Positions 63,502-64,000 of a stretch of 64,000 bases of DNA are shown piece after piece. The DNA is from Leptospira_A soteropolitanensis (GTDB taxonomy: Bacteria > Spirochaetota > Leptospiria > Leptospirales > Leptospiraceae), in assembly GCF_026151335.1 (NCBI RefSeq), contig NZ_JAMQPP010000004.1; one strand, given 5' to 3'. Both the position numbers and the translations under genes were made by a program. The notes under the pieces are model-generated. The model saw only the letters and a program-made list of their open reading frames with translations. It did not search any database and was not told the DNA's origin. Positions within the stretch are counted from its first letter, which is position 1. The number at the start of each line of letters is the position of its first letter.

Positions 63502-64000
63502 CTAGTTTTTTACAATGGTAAACCGATTCGCTATCGACCGAAGGGTATCAGCTGCATGAGAAAGCTTTTGCGAAGAGGAAGCCACCTGATCAGATCCTGT
63601 AGCAATATGCATGGTTTCATCATTGATTCCAACCACTGACTGAGAAATTTGTTCGATGGCTCGTTTTTGTTCTTCGATGGCCTCGCGAATGGCCTCGGAT
63701 TCCCGACCCACTTCCGCAGAACGTTCCTCCACCTCTCGGTTATAGTTCAATTGGGACTAGGTAGCCAAAGAAAGCCGCTTCATCACGTTTTCCACTTCGG
63801 CTTGGTTGAGTGATTCCCCACCTAGTTTGGCTTGTTTGGTTATGTTTTCTGTATTGGCAAGGGTGGCTTTGGTATCCTTTTCAATCTGGATGGCACCTTT
63901 CGAAAGTTCTAAAATCTTTTGATTCAATTCAACAATATTGTTATGGTGTTTTGCCGTTGAAACAGCTGTTGTTTCCATGCTGGCTGCCACTTCTTCCGCG
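63502..64000 (-). pseudogene. Methyl-accepting chemotaxis protein, partial and interrupted by TAG
   Basis: C-terminal part of a chemoreceptor signalling domain in one frame: AASMETTAVSTAKHHNNI and EKDTKATLANTENITKQA, then KRLSLAT, a TAG codon (63757-63759), then SQLNYNREVEERSAEVGRESEAIREAIEEQKRAIEQISQSV and a tail ending IANRFTIVKN. The coiled coil continues on both sides in register, so the stop is in-frame inside the domain. The N terminus lies beyond 64000. A single base change would make TAG from Gln, Lys or Glu codons. It could be a pseudogene or a sequencing error. Confidence 0.8.

Overview
The window is a gene-dense stretch of a spirochaete chromosome, most likely a saprophytic-clade Leptospira (biflexa/meyeri-like). 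The grounds are low GC content, frequent TTG and GTG starts, the gene content (Leptospira-type Cys-rich exported protein, flagellar-coiling-like protein, Alternative Complex III operon, class I fructose-bisphosphate aldolase, Act-type cytochromes) and many short exported proteins without relatives outside the genus. The genus call is inference from protein resemblance; no marker RNA other than one tRNA is present. I see no prophage, insertion sequence, CRISPR array or integrative element. The region is core chromosome with a few decayed spots.

Layout. 1-2.0 kb: malQ (cut by the window edge) and fba. 2.1-6.2 kb: a histidine kinase/response regulator pair, a signal-peptide protein resembling flagellar coiling proteins, and a PAS-GAF-PP2C phosphatase. 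6.2-8.5 kb: glnA behind a likely sigma-54 promoter, one tRNA-Met(CAU), and a Cys-rich exported protein. 8.6-13.4 kb: a short SMC protein and a DUF115/MAF-like protein. 13.4-19.5 kb: a tightly packed minus-strand operon of a tandem AAA/VWA protein, smpB, der, plsY and a hypothetical. 19.5-22.2 kb: aminotransferase, prepilin peptidase, pdxH. 22.3-25.8 kb: ribBA, a STAS protein, ribE, ribD. 25.8-29.7 kb: secF, secD, an unknown exported protein and yajC. 29.7-37.7 kb: trpD, pgsA, rimO, a RodZ-like protein, lolA and ftsK in one run of touching or overlapping genes. 37.8-43.3 kb: yajQ, alaS, an MFS transporter, rpsI and rplM. 43.3-48.1 kb: thiL, a receiver/kinase-like hybrid, pcnB and an M23 peptidase. 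48.2-53.5 kb: DoxX, a divergent Lgt, a crotonase, a 51-residue ORF, a TPR protein and an SF1 helicase. 53.6-55.2 kb: a class III cyclase and a damaged TetR/DoxX pair. 55.2-63.2 kb: the complete Alternative Complex III operon actABCDEF followed by an SH3-like lipoprotein. 63.5-64 kb: the end of a chemotaxis receptor gene interrupted by an amber codon.

How the genes work together. The Act complex would pass quinol electrons to a cytochrome c or terminal oxidase. YajC-SecD-SecF drives export of the many signal-peptide proteins, while Lgt-like and LolA proteins act in lipoprotein maturation and sorting. The AAA/VWA, SmpB and Der cluster links a midasin-like remodeller to ribosome rescue and 50S assembly. 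The rib genes, pdxH, thiL and trpD supply cofactors and tryptophan.

Most worth a second look: the tandem AAA/VWA protein beside smpB and der; the SMC without a visible hinge; glutamine synthetase with Phe at the adenylylation Tyr; the head-to-head truncated TetR/DoxX pair; the amber-interrupted receptor; perfect palindromes upstream of doxX and of the act operon; the Lgt paralogue missing conserved residues; and an unknown gene inside the sec operon.
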